Below are positions 1 to 7,699 of a DNA stretch of 64,000 bases, one piece after another. The notes below the pieces were generated by a model, which did no database searches, was not told the DNA's origin, and saw nothing but the letters and a program-made list of their open reading frames with translations. Both the position numbers and the translations under genes were made by a program. The DNA is from Paraburkholderia tuberum STM678 (GTDB lineage: Bacteria; Pseudomonadota; Gammaproteobacteria; Burkholderiales; Burkholderiaceae). Where the stretch lies: contig NZ_CADFGP010000010.1 in the NCBI RefSeq assembly GCF_902833905.1, forward strand, positions 1 to 64,000, given 5' to 3'. Each line of letters opens with the position of its first letter. The stretch's first letter is position 1.

Positions 1-157
1 GCAGTCTTGCGTTGGGAGTCGCCCCGGTCGCATCGAACCACGAATGCGCAAACGAAGACCGAAGTCCTACCCATGGCTGAAAGAGCCTCGTCACATCGCA
101 CGTGAGCGCGTCCAAAAATATGGGCACGCTCCACGGGCTTAAGTAAGTGCCATTCTG
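1..157 (+). mobile_element. Right end of an IS4-family insertion sequence
   Basis: The window opens inside an insertion element. A transposase C-terminus reads on the plus strand to a TAA at 140-142. The short tail after it (TAAGTAAGTGCCATTCT, about 140-156) looks like a terminal repeat. Right beyond it the minus-strand binding-protein gene resumes, so the element sits inside that gene. The exact terminal base is estimated from where the binding-protein similarity stops (codon 66, near 159); the left end is outside the window. Confidence 0.7.
2..142 (+). CDS. Transposase, IS4 family (C-terminal 46 residues only)
   Basis: Partial gene, open at its 5' end. The visible residues contain RPGRIEPRMRKRRPK followed by SYPWLKEPRH, an Arg/Lys-rich tail that is characteristic of the C-terminus of IS4-family DDE transposases. 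Catalytic residues lie outside the window, so activity cannot be judged. The family call rests on recall of this tail motif, not on an alignment. Confidence 0.68.
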   Translation, partial: QSCVGSRPGRIEPRMRKRRPKSYPWLKEPRHIARERVQKYGHAPRA

Positions 158-356
158 TCCTGAGCCCCAGTGCAAGCATCATCTCCGTCAGGTTCGAATC
201 GTTGCTGACCGCCCTCGCCGGCGCACGCGCGAACGTCACATCCCGGTTGCAGCTGCGCACGGTAACCGGATAACGGTCAGCCTGTGCGTACGATGCGGCT
301 ACGCAAAAAATGGTGGCCGCCGTCGCGCGCCAGAGGGAAGTCTTCCTTTTCGTCAT
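157..356 (-). pseudogene. ABC transporter periplasmic binding protein (Fe-siderophore/B12 type), interrupted by IS
   Basis: ATG at 356 overlaps the stop of the ATPase gene by four bases (ATGA), so it was translationally coupled. The first 26 residues form a signal peptide ending in YAQA. They are followed by YPVTVRSCNRDVTF and then AVSNDSNLTEMMLALGL, the usual N-terminus of FecB/BtuF-type substrate-binding proteins. Similarity stops at codon 66, exactly where the insertion sequence begins, so only about a fifth of a normal protein of roughly 300 residues remains here. The rest may lie on the far side of the element outside the window. Loss of this protein should disable uptake unless another binding protein substitutes. 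Confidence 0.75.
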
Positions 357-1162
357 GTCCCGGACTCCGGTCCTGTAATCAGCGTGATGCGCGGACGTCC
401 CGTCACCGGGTGCCGGTCGACAAGCGCATCGACGCCATACACCGTCTTCAGCAAGGGCTCGGTTAGTACCGCCTGCGGCGTGCCGCACGCGACGATCTCA
501 CCCGAGGCAATCACGTACAGCCGGTCGCAGAACGCAGCGGCGAGATTCAGGTCATGAATCGTGGCCAACGTGGTGATCCGCTGCCGCCGCACGAGGCCGA
601 GCAGTTCGATCTGATGCCGCGGATCGAGATGATTGGTCGGCTCGTCGAGCATCAGCACACGCGGCTGCTGCACCAGTGCACGGGCCAGCAGCGCGCGTTG
701 CCGTTCGCCGCCCGACAGCGAAGCGAACGGCCGCTGCCGGTGCGCATCGAGTTCGACATCGTGCAGCGCGGCGTCGACGAGCGCTGCGTCCACGGCGGTG
801 TCGCCGTCGAGCAGCCCCTTGTGCGACGTACGGCCCATCGCGACGACCTCTTCCACCGTCAGGCCGAAGTCGTCGGGCGGGTCCTGCTGTACCACCGCGA
901 TGCGTTGCGCCGCCCAGCGCCCGGACTTGACCCAGACGTCGTCGCCGTCCAGCCTGACGGCGCCGCTGTGCGGCCTTGCGTAACGGAACGCACACCGCAG
1001 CAGGCTCGTCTTGCCGCTGCCGTTGGGTCCGATCAGGCCGACGAATTCGCCCTGCTGCACTTCGAGCACGATCCGCCGCAGCAGGCTCTCGCCGTCGTCC
1101 GGGCGTCTCGCGTCCCGCGACGGCGGCGACCAGCCTAGCTCTTCGATATGCAGTGAGGTCAT
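353..1162 (-). CDS. ABC transporter ATP-binding protein, iron-siderophore/cobalamin (FecE/BtuD) type
   Basis: A 269-residue cytoplasmic ATPase that would energise import of a ferric siderophore or corrinoid through an inner-membrane permease. Visible motifs are the Walker A GPNGSGKTS, a Q-loop near VVQQDPP, the signature LSGGERQR, Walker B VLMLDEPTNHLD and the switch His in ATIHDLN. The order fits the FecE/FhuC/BtuD family. The ATG at 1162 is chosen because it lies 20 bases after the receptor stop and starts right at the family's N-terminus; a longer in-frame reading overlaps the receptor gene. Downstream it overlaps the binding-protein gene by four bases. No permease gene is visible between receptor and ATPase. 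Confidence 0.9.
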   Translation of the reverse strand: MTSLHIEELGWSPPSRDARRPDDGESLLRRIVLEVQQGEFVGLIGPNGSGKTSLLRCAFRYARPHSGAVRLDGDDVWVKSGRWAAQRIAVVQQDPPDDFGLTVEEVVAMGRTSHKGLLDGDTAVDAALVDAALHDVELDAHRQRPFASLSGGERQRALLARALVQQPRVLMLDEPTNHLDPRHQIELLGLVRRQRITTLATIHDLNLAAAFCDRLYVIASGEIVACGTPQAVLTEPLLKTVYGVDALVDRHPVTGRPRITLITGPESGT

Positions 1163-1182
1163 GGCTTTGCCGATCAATGAGG

Positions 1183-3396
1183 CTAGAAAGTCATCGTCGC
1201 GGTGACCCACCCCGAGCGCGGCGCGCCGAGCAGCCATTCGGTGCCGTCGTTCTGCGTGGAGACCGCATAGGTCCGGTTGGTCAGGTTGCGCAGATAGAGC
1301 GCGAGCGTCAGGTTGCGCGTTGCGCGCCACGACGCGGACGCATCGACCAGTGTGTACGACGGAATCGACACGCTGTTCGCGTTGTCGCCGAAGCGCCGTC
1401 CGACATACTGCACCCCGGCTCCCGCGCGCCAGCCAGGCGCGAACGCCCAGTCGAGCCACACGTTCGCGGTCTGCTCGGGGATGTTGTAGGGCACGTTGCC
1501 CGCGCGCGACACGCTCTGGCCATCGACCGCCTCGTCGAAATCGTCGTACCGCGCGCGCAGCAGCGCCGCGTTCGCCTCGACCGACCAGCCGCCGCCCAGC
1601 CGCAGCGCGCCCGACCATTCGACACCGCGCGACGACTGCCGGCCGACCTGCTCGCTCAGGTCCGGGTTCAGCGGATCGGTGCTCACGAGGTTACGCTTCA
1701 CGATCTGGTACACCGCGAAGGTCCACGATCCGCGGCCGCCCAGCACTTCCTGCTTGACACCCGCCTCCCACTGCTGACCGGTCGACAGCGTGAACTGGCT
1801 GTTCGATTGCGACAGCGTAATCAGCGAACTGACGCCGTCGGTGCCGGTCGTGTACTGACCGTATACGGACAGTGTCGGCGTGAGCGAGAACACAAGGCCC
1901 GTGCGCCATCCTGTATGGGCGAACGTCCTGTCGAACGACGACGCCGCAGTCGTGGCAGTCGCGAACGTCTCGCGATGCAAGTCGATATGGTCGTAACGCA
2001 GGCCACTCACCCACGCGAGCCGCTCGGTCAGCTCGAACCGGTCCTCTGCAAAAAGGGACGCCTGATGCGTGACGGTGCGAAACGCGGGCACGGTCGAATC
2101 GGGACTGTCGAACACGCCCGGATCGAAACCGAATGCCGGCACGATCGACGAGCCGCCGTATGGTGAATTGCTTGTATCGACAAACGAGATCACATTGAAG
2201 TCCGCGCCGACGACCAGCCGGTTCTGATGGCCCCATGCACGCCCGTCGATCGTCGTGTCGAGCTGGTCGCCGATCTGCCGCTGATGATGGAGGATCTCGA
2301 TGTAATCGCTGCGCAACACATCGCCATCCGGTTGCAGGGCGTAGCTCTCGCTATCGTGCCAGTGGCGGTTGGTCAGCAAATAATAGAGCTGGTTGCGCAC
2401 CGTGATGCCGGGCATGGCGTGCCACTTCGCGTTCAGCCGCGTCCACTGGTCGTAATAGGAGATCGCGGAATCGGCGACGTTGTAGTTCTGGTACCGGAAC
2501 GCCGGATTGAGCGCACCGTCGAGCACCGGAATCCCGAAATAGCGCGCCGGCTTCTGGCGGCCGTAGTCGTAGTCGAGTGTGAATGACAAGGTCGGATCGA
2601 CGTCGAGGCGCAATGCGCCGCCGAGCGCCGTGGTATGCGAATCGCCGCGCGGTACCCAGCCGTTCGAGCGGTCATCGCTCACGTAAAAGCGGTATGACAG
2701 CATGGGCCCGAGCGCGCCCGTCGTATCGAGCGCCACGCGCTTCTCGCCATAGGCGCCCGCGCCGATCTGGACCGTGGTCGCGTAGTCGCGCTGCGGCGCC
2801 TTCGGCACGACGTTGATCACGCCGCCGATGCCACCCTCACCGTAGAGCACCGACGCCGGACCGCGCAGCACCTCAATCCGGTCGACCGACCACGTATCGA
2901 ACGGAAAGGTCACCGTGCCTGCGCCAGGATACATGCGCGTGCCGTCATAGAGCGTCGTGATCGACTCCGGCCCGCTGAAGCCGCGCACCGAGACCGACGT
3001 GCCGCCATTGCCGGGTGCCGCGTCGGTGGCAAAGCCGGCCGCACGCGTAATGGCCTCGTTGACCGTGGTGTCGCCGCGCACCTGAATCTGCTCACCGGTG
3101 AGCGTCTCGACGCTCGCCGGCGTATCGAGGCTCGACAGTCCAAGCCGGCTGCCGGTACGGATCGGCGTGCTCAGGTCCGGTGTATCCGTATGGCCCGATG
3201 CCTGGACCTTAACAGCCGGCAGCGTCTGTGCCGGCTCCTGCGCAGATTGCGTGCTGTCTGCCGCCGGGCCGCTGCCGTCATCAGCAAACGCGGACGACGA
3301 GCCGATCAGCCACGCGCAGCCGAGCATCCCTGCTGTGAGCTGACGGCTGCGGCGTCGCTGCGTTCGCGACGGCGAAAGGATCGAGATTTTCTTCAT
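1183..3396 (-). CDS. TonB-dependent outer-membrane receptor (siderophore-receptor type, riboswitch-controlled)
   Basis: A 737-residue outer-membrane receptor. A signal peptide (ending SSAFA) is followed by a plug domain with RGFSGPESITTLYDG and EVLRGPASVLYGEGG, then a long beta-barrel ending in a C-terminal Phe (TATMTF), as expected for BAM-assembled barrels. The start at 3396 has a purine-rich SD (GCAGGA) and gives a clean signal peptide. The plug resembles the FhuA/FoxA-like siderophore receptor subfamily, but a cobalamin riboswitch about 290 bases upstream suggests that the cargo is a corrinoid or something whose uptake is tied to B12 status. It heads an operon with the ABC ATPase and the broken binding protein. 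The substrate is inferred. Confidence 0.88.
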   Translation of the reverse strand: MKKISILSPSRTQRRRSRQLTAGMLGCAWLIGSSSAFADDGSGPAADSTQSAQEPAQTLPAVKVQASGHTDTPDLSTPIRTGSRLGLSSLDTPASVETLTGEQIQVRGDTTVNEAITRAAGFATDAAPGNGGTSVSVRGFSGPESITTLYDGTRMYPGAGTVTFPFDTWSVDRIEVLRGPASVLYGEGGIGGVINVVPKAPQRDYATTVQIGAGAYGEKRVALDTTGALGPMLSYRFYVSDDRSNGWVPRGDSHTTALGGALRLDVDPTLSFTLDYDYGRQKPARYFGIPVLDGALNPAFRYQNYNVADSAISYYDQWTRLNAKWHAMPGITVRNQLYYLLTNRHWHDSESYALQPDGDVLRSDYIEILHHQRQIGDQLDTTIDGRAWGHQNRLVVGADFNVISFVDTSNSPYGGSSIVPAFGFDPGVFDSPDSTVPAFRTVTHQASLFAEDRFELTERLAWVSGLRYDHIDLHRETFATATTAASSFDRTFAHTGWRTGLVFSLTPTLSVYGQYTTGTDGVSSLITLSQSNSQFTLSTGQQWEAGVKQEVLGGRGSWTFAVYQIVKRNLVSTDPLNPDLSEQVGRQSSRGVEWSGALRLGGGWSVEANAALLRARYDDFDEAVDGQSVSRAGNVPYNIPEQTANVWLDWAFAPGWRAGAGVQYVGRRFGDNANSVSIPSYTLVDASASWRATRNLTLALYLRNLTNRTYAVSTQNDGTEWLLGAPRSGWVTATMTF

Positions 3397-3564
3397 TGTC
3401 CTGCTCTCTTTTCTTTTTTCTCTGGCGCTACCGTATGCGGTGCGCCTGTTTGTTATGCGCTCGACACACGTGCCGATCCACCATGTCATCGACGCAGTGA
3501 AACGCCGCACGATTGCCGGAAACACGAACCAGGCATGCCGTACTGACCGGCGACACTTACCGGG

Positions 3565-3639
3565 TCAACACAGACGACGGGAGAAAAAGAGGAAGCAACG
3601 GGCAGCCGATGCCCGGTGGACACTGACGATGCAGGTCAT
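3565..3639 (-). CDS. Possible 24-residue leader peptide between riboswitch and receptor
   Basis: A short open frame starts with ATG at 3639 and is preceded by a strong Shine-Dalgarno sequence (AGGAGAACCGCC then ATG). It encodes 24 residues rich in Arg, Cys and Phe (ends CFLFFSRRLC). It lies just downstream of the cobalamin riboswitch and 168 bases before the receptor start, so the riboswitch could control translation of this peptide first. No family is recognised and it could be fortuitous; the evidence is the ribosome-binding site and position only. Confidence 0.35.
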   Translation of the reverse strand: MTCIVSVHRASAARCFLFFSRRLC

Positions 3640-3679
3640 GGCGGTTCTCCTGGGGTTTCGCGCCCCATGACAGGTGAAG

Positions 3680-3785
3680 GAAGACAAGGCCCAGGTCTGA
3701 CTCCCGGTTTCAGGAAACCGGTCACAGTGGCGCGACCGCGCTGGATTTGCACCAGCTTCCGGGCTTTGCGTGCGCAATTCTAATC
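3680..3785 (-). promoter_or_regulatory. Cobalamin (AdoCbl) riboswitch
   Basis: On the minus strand the sequence reads GAAGCTGGTGCAAATCCAGC, then a B12 box GCGCCACTGTGACCGG, a P-stem hairpin (CCGGTTTC/GAAACCGG) and GAGTCAGACC. These are the conserved core elements of the cobalamin riboswitch in the correct order. It would repress the TonB receptor operon when coenzyme B12 is plentiful. Outer boundaries are approximate. Confidence 0.88.
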
Positions 3786-3928
3786 GATCGCACACTCAAT
3801 TCCCCCGCGCCCCGGCCTGGCTAGCGCATGCCTGCCCGTGCAGGCTGCCCGCTTCACGTCCGGGTCATCGCGCCAGCGGTCGGATCGCCCGCGATTCCGG
3901 CAGAACGATATCTAACCCGCATCGTAAA

Positions 3929-3943
3929 CGCAACACAGTTGCG
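3929..3943. promoter_or_regulatory. Candidate Zur operator, site A (CGCAAC-ACA-GTTGCG)
   Basis: A perfect 6+3+6 palindrome, 60 bases before the SET-gene start and about 145 bases upstream of the divergent riboswitch. The same core AACGCAAC-N3-GTTGC recurs at 13551-13569 and, with one core change, at 5571-5589. All three lie before transcription units of the zinc-starvation cluster that also contains a Zur-like gene. Binding by that regulator is inferred. Confidence 0.6.
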
Positions 3944-4002
3944 ATAATTAGAAAAGGGAACGCTATACTTGAGTCTGCTTCACCGCATACATTCCTGCAT
4001 TC

Positions 4003-4332
4003 ATGCCCCGCCTGATCCAGATCCGACGCAGTCCCATCCATGGCAAGGGTGTCTTTGCCGTTGCCGACATTCCGCGCGGCATGCGCATCATCGAATACAG
4101 GGGGGCGCGCATTACCCACGCGGCAGCACGACGCCAGCATCCCGTCAACGCCGAAGACCCGTTCCACACCTTTCTGTTTGCGCTGGGTGACGGTGACGGC
4201 CGCTACTGCATTGATGCGGGCACCGGCGGGAACGCCGCCCGCTGGATCGATCATCGTTGCGCACCGAACTGCGAGGCGGTTGAAGACTACGACCGCCAGG
4301 GGATCCTGCGCGTGTACCTCCATGCCGCCGCA
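4003..4332 (+). pseudogene. SET-domain methyltransferase-like gene, 3' part deleted
   Basis: The N-terminal 110 residues match small bacterial SET-domain proteins: IRRSPIHGKGVFA, EYRGARITH and WIDHRCAPNCEA (the usual N/RFINHSCxPN motif) are all visible. The frame then ends in unrelated sequence: the C-terminal SET motif (normally ELTYDY) is absent, and a different gene, a PIG-L deacetylase without its start, continues in another frame from about 4326. This looks like a deletion that joined two genes. The open frame runs on to 4686 but only the first 330 bases resemble SET. The ATG at 4003 lies 60 bases after palindrome site A, suggesting the original gene was in the same regulon. Confidence 0.72.
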
Positions 4333-4952
4333 GTGAACGATGGAACGAGCTGTGCCATGCCTGTACCCGGCTTGATTTTGCGCTGCTCGATCCAGCCATC
4401 GACGGTCGCCAGCCGGTCACGCCAGCGCGTCGCCGCGCCGACCCGGCAGGCTGGGCCCGTGACGTCGACCGCCTCGCCGCGCTGTTCGACGACTATCGGC
4501 CGCGCATCGTCTTCTGCCCGCACGAGCGTGATGGCTCTGCGACGCACATCGGTGTCCACTGGCTCGTATGTGACGCCCTGCAGCACCATGCGCACGCCGT
4601 CTGGCTTGCGCAGACAGAATTCTGGGGCACGCTTGAGCAGCCCAACACGCTCGTCGAACTCGACAGCTCGATCGTCGCGACCATGATCGAGGCGCTGACC
4701 TTCCACCGTGGTGAAATTGCCCGCAACCCCTATCACCTGCGCCTGATGTCATGGCTCGCGGACAGCGTGCGACGCGGTGGCGAGGCTGTGTTCGGTGCCG
4801 GAATGCAACCGCCGTCCTTCGCCTTCGGCGCGTTGTACCGGCTCGAGCGCTCGGCAGGCGGCCGGCAGACGGCAGTCGGGCGTCCGATGGCCATCGCTGC
4901 GGAGGATGGCCTGCAACCGCTGTTCGACCAGGGCATGCCGCCAGGTCCATGA
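4326..4952 (+). pseudogene. PIG-L family deacetylase, 5' part deleted
   Basis: From about 4326 a different reading frame encodes a PIG-L (LmbE-like) deacetylase C-terminal region of about 208 residues: RPRIVFCPHERDGSATHIG, then AQTEFWGTLEQPN, then TFHRGEIARNPYHL and FGALYRLER. The N-terminal AHPDDE metal site of the family is missing, and no start codon fits before the SET remnant. The gene is therefore a fragment left by the same deletion that truncated the SET gene. It ends 83 bases before the zur start. A shortened product from ATG 4683 is possible but would lack the active site. Confidence 0.7.
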
Positions 4953-5035
4953 CGACGACCATACGACACGCGTGGCCTTGCCCGCGCGGGACGATGTATC
5001 ATTCCATCATTGGACAGTTGCATCCACGGTCATCC

Positions 5036-5521
5036 ATGCCTACCCGCCACTCTCCGCGCAAACATCCACCACACGCTCCTACCGACTGGCCATCGCGCCT
5101 GCGCGAGGCGGGGCTGCGCTCCACCGCGCTTACCGTTGCCGTGCTCGAGCGCCTGGAGGGCGCCGAACAGCCCCGTTCGCACGAAGAACTCGCCCGCGAT
5201 CTGGGCGCCGCTACAGGCGCGGGAAAAGTGGATCGCGTGACCCTCTACCGGATCCTCGACCGGCTAACTGCCGTTGGCCTGCTCACCCGAATCCAGGGAT
5301 CTGACCGGGCCTGGCGCCATGCAATCGCAGAGCACGAGACCTCCACTGGTTATTTCGAGTGCGATCATTGCCACAACATTTCTGCGCTTCCGGAAGATCC
5401 GGAACTGGCCGGTGTGCTCGCCCGGATAGAGCGCAAGCTTAGCCGCCGCGGCGTTCATAGCACGAACTCTGCCGTCACGATTCACGGTACCTGCCGCGAC
5501 TGCTCGACCCACGGCGTGTGA
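5036..5521 (+). CDS. zur: Fur-family transcriptional regulator, probable zinc uptake regulator Zur
   Basis: A 161-residue winged-helix repressor. The N-terminal half has the DNA-binding helix region (LRSTALTVAVLERLEG, VTLYRILDRLTAVGLL), and the C-terminal half has two CxxC pairs (FECDHCHN and GTCRDCS) that build the structural zinc site of Fur proteins. The Zur assignment is inferred from its place inside a cluster of zinc-starvation paralogues and metallochaperones. Start choice is uncertain: an in-frame ATG at 4994 would add 14 residues. 5036 was preferred because the sequence between looks like promoter DNA and carries a GTTGC half-site at 5017-5021, which could mean autoregulation. Confidence 0.82.
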   Translation: MPTRHSPRKHPPHAPTDWPSRLREAGLRSTALTVAVLERLEGAEQPRSHEELARDLGAATGAGKVDRVTLYRILDRLTAVGLLTRIQGSDRAWRHAIAEHETSTGYFECDHCHNISALPEDPELAGVLARIERKLSRRGVHSTNSAVTIHGTCRDCSTHGV

Positions 5522-5539
5522 GCACGCAGGATCGTTGCA

Positions 5540-5565
5540 CCTGATTCGGCGGGTCCGAAATCAGG
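5540..5565 (+). terminator. Hairpin after zur
   Basis: CCTGATT (5540-5546) pairs with AATCAGG (5559-5565), with further G-C pairs inside. It starts 18 bases after the zur stop and is followed by a T-rich stretch that overlaps the next candidate operator. Its role as a terminator is inferred from the fold only. Confidence 0.45.
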
Positions 5566-5596
5566 TTATTAACGCCACTTTGTTGCATTAATAACC
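5564..5596. promoter_or_regulatory. Candidate Zur operator, site C, within a larger inverted repeat
   Basis: GGTTATTAA (5564-5572) and TTAATAACC (5588-5596) form a perfect 9-base inverted repeat. Inside it, bases 5571-5589 match site B at 17 of 19 positions (AACGCCAC-TTT-GTTGCATT). The element lies 44 bases before the small gene at 5640, so it probably controls that gene and the HisI paralogue behind it. Confidence 0.55.
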
Positions 5597-5639
5597 AACC
5601 CTGCTACCATGGGATTTTCCGCTGGCGCCCGCCGTACCC

Positions 5640-5864
5640 ATGACCTCGCCGATTCCCCAGAGCTTCGATGACTGGCAGCACTGCATTGAGCACGAGTGCG
5701 GCATCACGCTGACGCCGGCGTTCATCCAGGCACGGCTGGCCGTACTCGGCGACCCCGACAATGCCGAGACACAGCGGTTTGCGCGGCTCTACGGCGAAGT
5801 GCACCTGCAAAGGGTGCTGGGCTGGTTTGCTGCCGCGCTGGAAAACACGTCACTTCGGGCATGA
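5640..5864 (+). CDS. Small conserved protein of unknown function
   Basis: A 74-residue, soluble, acidic protein (SFDDWQHCIEHECGITLTPA near the N-terminus, LYGEVHLQRVLGWFAAALE near the end). It has no membrane segment and two Cys plus three His in the first 30 residues. I do not recognise a named domain. It lies between zur and a HisI paralogue with an operator-like inverted repeat directly upstream, so a role under zinc limitation is suggested by context only. GC-rich codon usage and clean boundaries support a real gene. Confidence 0.65.
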   Translation: MTSPIPQSFDDWQHCIEHECGITLTPAFIQARLAVLGDPDNAETQRFARLYGEVHLQRVLGWFAAALENTSLRA

Positions 5865-5988
5865 TGCATCGGGTGTGACATAAACATCCGTCACCGAAGT
5901 CGAGGAAGGTCGCTCGCTCTCGCCCAGATTTGGCCCTGATGGACTGATTCCCTGCGTCGTCAGTGATGCGGGCCGGGACGACGTCCTG

Positions 5989-6321
5989 ATGCTCGGCTAT
6001 ATGAACCGGGAAGCCCTTGCGCGGACGATCGAGACCGGTATCGCCCACTACTGGAGCCGCAGCCGCCAGACGCTCTGGTCCAAGGGTGCGACGAGCGGAC
6101 TGACCCAGCGTGTAGTCGAGATGCGCATCGACGACGACCAGGACGCGCTGTGGATTCGCGTCGAGGTGGCGGGCAGCGGCGCGAGTTGCCACGTCGGTTA
6201 TCGCAGCTGTTTTTACCGCGCGGTTAACCTGCCCGAAGCAACCTTGCGGTTCACGGAAGGTGCGAAGAAGTTTGACCCCGTCGCCGTGTACGGCGACGCG
6301 CCCAATCCCACGCAGCTCTGA
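5989..6321 (+). CDS. Phosphoribosyl-AMP cyclohydrolase (HisI) paralogue, 5' end unclear
   Basis: HisI hydrolyses phosphoribosyl-AMP in histidine synthesis; extra copies often occur in zinc-starvation clusters. [43 protein letters not shown] and [14 protein letters not shown] are all present. Similarity extends about 20 codons upstream of the first ATG at 5989 ([15 protein letters not shown], about 5926-5970). That frame is open only back to a TAA at 5881-5883 and has no ATG, GTG or TTG before 5989. So the gene either uses a rare start, has lost its start by a small indel, or makes a shortened 110-residue protein. It ends 13 bases from the convergent dihydroorotase gene. Confidence 0.7.
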   Translation: MLGYMNREALARTIETGIAHYWSRSRQTLWSKGATSGLTQRVVEMRIDDDQDALWIRVEVAGSGASCHVGYRSCFYRAVNLPEATLRFTEGAKKFDPVAVYGDAPNPTQL

Positions 6322-6334
6322 CAGCTTCCGGGCG

Positions 6335-7699
6335 TCATGCCGGCGTGATCGCCATTGCCCTGTCGAAGCGGACCGGCTGTCCCACTGGGTATCCCTGCAC
6401 GGCGTCATCGCGCATCACCACACGGCCACGAATGATTGTGGCGACCGGCCACCCCGTCACCCGCATGCCATCGTAGGGCGTCCAGCCACAGACGCTTGCG
6501 ATCCAGCGGTTCGTGATTTCGCGCTTTGCCTTGAGATCGACGAGCGTCAGGTCGGCGTCGTAGCCCACGTTGATGCGTCCCTTTTCCGCTATCCCGAACA
6601 CCCGCGCCGGACCCGCGCTCGTCAGTTCCACCAGACGCTGCAGCGACAGCCGTCCCTCGCTGACGTGATCGAGCATGACCGGCAATAACGTCTGCACGCC
6701 CGGCATGCCGCTGGGTGACTGCGGGTACGGGCGGCCCTTCTCTTCCAGCGTATGCGGAGCGTGATCACTGCCCAGCGTGTCCACTCGCCCCTCGCGAAGC
6801 GCGCGCCATAGCGCCTCCCGGTGCCGGGCCTCGCGGACCGGCGGGTTCATCTGCGCAAGCGTGCCCAACCGCTCATAACATTCGGGCGCACACAGGGTCA
6901 GGTGGTGCGGCAATACCTCGACTGTCACCCGGCTCCGGTGCGACGCCAGCAGCGCGATTTCTTCCGCCGTCGAAACGTGCAGGATATGTAGCGGCCGTCC
7001 CGTTTTGCCCGCCATGCCGACAATCCTGCGCGTGGCATCGAGCGCGCTGTCCACGTCACGCCAGCGCGGATGGTCGCGCACGTCGCCCGATGCTTCTGCG
7101 ATTGACCGGCGCTCGCGCAGTCTCGCCTCGTCCTCCGCATGCACGGCCACCCGCCGCCGGCCGTGCTCGAGGATGCGCCGTAGTACAACGTCGTCATCCG
7201 CGAGCAGATCGCCGAACGAGCTGCCCATAAAAACCTTGATGCCGGCGCAGCCCGGCAACGCCTCCAGGTGGCCCAGCTCACCAGCGTTGACGGACGAGCC
7301 ACCGATGTAGAACGCGATATCACACCACGCGCGTCCTGACGCTGCCGCGATCTTCCGTTCGAGGTCGTCGCGGCGCAGCGTCAACGGACTGGTGTTGGGC
7401 ATCTCGAAAACGGCCGTCACGCCACCGAGCACCGCGCCTCGCGTGCCCGCTTCGAGATTCTCCTTATGCTCGAGGCCCGGTTCGCGGAAATGGACCTGTG
7501 AGTCGATCACGCCAGGCAGCACGTGCAGGCCGTATGCATCCACGACCTGGTCGGCGCTCCAGCCGCGCGCGTCGATCGAAACGATCCGGCCGTCAACGCA
7601 GGCAATGTCCGCCTGCCCACTTCCTTCCAATCTGACCACGGTACCGCCGCGCACGAGCAGGTCGGCATGACGGCTCGCTGCGCCCATCGACGTCAGCAT
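6335..7699 (-). CDS. pyrC: Dihydroorotase-family amidohydrolase (zinc-regulon PyrC paralogue)
   Basis: A 454-residue TIM-barrel amidohydrolase that would close carbamoyl-aspartate to dihydroorotate in pyrimidine synthesis. Visible features are the metal site GVIDSQVHFREPG, the likely carbamylated lysine in AGIKVFMGSSFG, the metal His in VAVHAED and ILHVSTAEE, and the catalytic Asp in LGSDHAPHT. The C-terminal NVGYDADLTLVDL is typical of class I dihydroorotases. The ATG at 7699 is preferred over GTG 7711 because it overlaps the upstream stop by seven bases (ATGCTGA). It is the last gene of the seven-gene operon, so it is probably a backup copy used when zinc is scarce. Confidence 0.87.
   Translation of the reverse strand: MLTSMGAASRHADLLVRGGTVVRLEGSGQADIACVDGRIVSIDARGWSADQVVDAYGLHVLPGVIDSQVHFREPGLEHKENLEAGTRGAVLGGVTAVFEMPNTSPLTLRRDDLERKIAAASGRAWCDIAFYIGGSSVNAGELGHLEALPGCAGIKVFMGSSFGDLLADDDVVLRRILEHGRRRVAVHAEDEARLRERRSIAEASGDVRDHPRWRDVDSALDATRRIVGMAGKTGRPLHILHVSTAEEIALLASHRSRVTVEVLPHHLTLCAPECYERLGTLAQMNPPVREARHREALWRALREGRVDTLGSDHAPHTLEEKGRPYPQSPSGMPGVQTLLPVMLDHVSEGRLSLQRLVELTSAGPARVFGIAEKGRINVGYDADLTLVDLKAKREITNRWIASVCGWTPYDGMRVTGWPVATIIRGRVVMRDDAVQGYPVGQPVRFDRAMAITPA

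Noticed and set aside
4994..5521. Longer start for the Zur-like gene
   Set aside because: It would add 14 residues from promoter-like DNA; 5036 is kept, though 4994 cannot be excluded.
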